Translations under genes and position numbers: made by a program
NCBI RefSeq assembly: GCF_000482485.1
Contig: NZ_KI519438.1
Location: forward strand, 1-64,000
Length of the DNA stretch: 64,000 bases
Direction of reading: 5' to 3'
DNA from: Paucisalibacillus globulus DSM 18846
Lineage (GTDB): Bacteria; Bacillota; Bacilli; Bacillales; Amphibacillaceae
Notes under the pieces: model-generated
What the model was told of the DNA's origin: nothing
The model's database searches: none
What the model saw: the letters and a program-made list of their open reading frames with translations, nothing else
In this document: in pieces, positions 63,818 to 64,000 of the stretch
Numbering within the stretch: the stretch's first letter is position 1
How the letters are laid out: each line of letters starts with the position of its first letter

Positions 63818-64000
63818 ATGAAAAGATTATTATTACTTCTGATCCTATGCTTAACGATTGCTCTTGTAACAGCATGTGGGTCTGAGGAAGAAAGCAAATT
63901 GGCCAAGCTTCAAGAAGAGGGTAAGGTCACAATCGGGTTTGCCAATGAAAAGCCTTATGCATATGAGGAAGATGGCGTATTAAAAGGTGCTGCGGTAGAT
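63818..64000 (+). CDS. ehuB: Ectoine/hydroxyectoine ABC substrate-binding lipoprotein (partial)
   Basis: First 61 residues only; runs off the right edge. Lipoprotein signal peptide MKRLLLLLILCLTIALVTAC, then KVTIGFANEKPYAYEEDGVL and KGAAVD, which closely resemble the start of mature EhuB. EhuB delivers the compatible solutes ectoine and hydroxyectoine to EhuACD for osmoprotection or as nutrients. GGAGG lies 12 bp before the ATG. Another SBP_bac_3 amino-acid binder is the alternative. Confidence 0.7.
   Translation, partial: MKRLLLLLILCLTIALVTACGSEEESKLAKLQEEGKVTIGFANEKPYAYEEDGVLKGAAVD

Overview
This is a low-GC chromosomal window from a Bacillota species, almost certainly a Bacillaceae member. 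The evidence is a complete sigma-B partner-switching operon in Bacillus order, B. subtilis-like synteny (tRNA cluster, sprT, tex, rsbX-sigB-rsbWVUTSR, ndoA-ndoAI, alr, YdcC-type lipoprotein, acpS, rhomboid, ydbT-ydbS, cshA), strong GGAGG ribosome sites and a proS T-box. A probable ectoine-binding EhuB protein at the right edge and the dispersed repeats are compatible with the Oceanobacillus/Virgibacillus side of the family; that placement is inference.

Layout. Bases 1-1630: an rRNA-operon leader and promoter reading off the left edge, preceded by twelve tRNA genes on the minus strand; a broken second copy of the tRNA-Asn 5' end lies between the cluster promoter and the intact gene. 1.8-16.7 kb: SprT, catalase, Tex, the sigma-B operon with its internal sigma-B promoter, the NdoA/NdoAI toxin-antitoxin pair, alanine racemase, a lipoprotein and AcpS. 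16.8-27.2 kb: rhomboid protein, PH-domain pair, CshA helicase, EamA transporter, DegV, an esterase, a YppG-like protein and an Ecs-like ABC exporter. 27.4-32.5 kb: phnD-phnC-phnE-phnE and a metallophosphatase/nucleotidase, possibly under PhoP control. 32.6-42.7 kb: a two-component system with a PepSY protein, VOC protein, thioredoxin, DUF368 lipid-carrier transporter, PadR/DUF1129 pair, CapA-like lipoprotein, a 20-bp tandem repeat array, thiolase and small membrane proteins. 42.8-52 kb: TypA, CssRS facing HtrB, small zinc proteins, a YkwC-type dehydrogenase, methyltransferase and cold-shock protein. 52.3-64 kb: metal-receptor-like protein, TrhO, glutathione peroxidase, an amino-acid ABC operon headed by an M20 amidohydrolase, ProS, GNAT protein, DUF456 and PlsY-like membrane proteins, YtzI-like protein and the start of EhuB.

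The genes are mostly core housekeeping and stress physiology: general stress (sigma-B), oxidative stress (catalase, glutathione peroxidase), secretion stress (CssRS-HtrB), envelope upkeep, and nutrient import. The unusual content is between genes. I see at least six copies plus one partial copy of a compact two-hairpin repeat (family A), three copies of a roughly 400-bp GC-rich element made of two inverted arms with terminal inverted repeats (family B), one structured GC-rich element (C), and an array of eighteen 20-bp units. One family-A copy sits inside the 5' untranslated region made by the sigma-B promoter of rsbV, where it could act on expression. These repeats are the best candidates for something undescribed; no defence system, prophage or CRISPR array was found.
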